From Caedibacter sp. 37-49 (lineage in GTDB: Bacteria > Pseudomonadota > Alphaproteobacteria > Caedimonadales > Caedimonadaceae), in contig MKUV01000059.1 of NCBI GenBank assembly GCA_001898725.1, forward strand, positions 1 through 33,350: DNA of 33,350 nucleotides, in the 5' to 3' direction. This document shows positions 33,347 to 33,350 of the stretch, piece after piece; the first letter of the stretch is position 1; the number at the start of each line of letters is the position of its first letter. The position numbers and the translations under genes were made by a program. Under the pieces are notes generated by a model, which worked only from the letters and a program-made list of their open reading frames with translations, ran no database searches and was not told where the DNA came from.

Positions 33347-33350
33347 ACCG
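33290..33350. mobile_element. IS end with tandem terminal repeats (IS21-like), continues past window
   Basis: Three head-to-tail copies of a 22-23 bp unit follow one another: attccagtcaattcgaacgc (33290), aatccagtttaatccgaatg (33312) and attccgatctaaaccg (33335, cut by the window end). Multiple direct repeats of this length at a terminus are typical of IS21-family elements, whose transposase binds each copy. The rest of the element lies outside, so the family is inferred from the terminus alone. Confidence 0.6.

Noticed and set aside
33290-33350. Tandem ~22-bp repeats as a CRISPR array
   Set aside because: The units are adjacent without unique spacers, imperfect, and start exactly where a gene loses homology; an IS terminus explains them better.
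1-33350. tRNA, rRNA or riboswitch
   Set aside because: No tRNA-like cloverleaf, rRNA signature or known riboswitch core was noticed on reading; a covariance-model search would be needed to exclude small RNAs.

Overview
The window is an AT-rich, accessory stretch of a genome that looks like an obligate or facultative intracellular bacterium of a eukaryotic host. The closest match I can infer is the alphaproteobacterial amoeba/ciliate symbionts (Holosporales/Paracaedibacter/Odyssella-like); an intracellular gammaproteobacterium cannot be excluded. The inference rests on gene content. There are many Sec signal peptides on proteins with eukaryote-directed domains: a U-box, an Ulp1/C48-like protease, leucine-rich repeats, Sel1 and TPR repeats, a NUC1 nuclease and paired HKD (phospholipase D-like) domains. 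NLS-like basic patches recur in the secreted proteins. IS debris is abundant, with solo LuxR and XRE regulators and a VapBC module. No housekeeping operon, rRNA, tRNA or CRISPR array was seen.

Layout: 1-944 is the 3' part of a TIGR04141/DUF6119-type gene. 1025-2156 is an intact IS5-family element. 2489-5069 encodes a secreted ComEC-like metallo-beta-lactamase-fold protein and a small exported protein overlapping its end. 5076-5706 (minus) is VapBC. 5997-6578 is a short tyrosine recombinase preceded by repeated half-sites. 6684-8407 (minus) holds a secreted U-box protein and a small membrane protein. 8629-9504 (minus) is a solo LuxR regulator, divergent from a tRNA-dependent cyclodipeptide synthase (9736-10455). 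10593-11474 is a dead IS5 element. 11527-14878 holds small exported proteins, one LRR protein and a broken small-peptide gene. 14879-16160 is a graveyard (vapC fragment, short gene, umuD-like fragment). 16240-20028 (minus) is a membrane-anchored protein of about 28 TPR-like repeats. 20050-20900 contains IS5 and other gene remains. 20909-21513 (minus) has two tiny exported proteins. 21876-24096 is an XRE regulator plus a histidine-kinase-like Cache sensor lacking the phospho-accepting His. 24181-24641 holds IS3 and Cache-sensor remains. 24846-27884 (minus) is a large secreted protein combining Sel1, an Ulp1-like protease, an NLS-like patch and two HKD domains. 28125-31282 contains an NLS-bearing exported peptide, an exported protein with two HTH-like repeats and, in the same frame after one amber codon, a NUC1 nuclease. 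31292-31735 (minus) is an IS982 remnant. 32012-33289 is a second MBL gene cut off by an IS end with tandem terminal repeats.

How the parts fit (inference): this looks like an effector island. Proteins carry Sec signals and domains acting on ubiquitin/SUMO-type conjugates, nucleic acids or phospholipids, and four also carry basic patches resembling eukaryotic nuclear localisation signals. The strongest candidates for something undescribed are the Ulp1-HKD fusion, the amber-split signal-peptide/HTH-repeat/NUC1 locus, and the LuxR-CDPS divergent pair that could form a cyclodipeptide signalling circuit.
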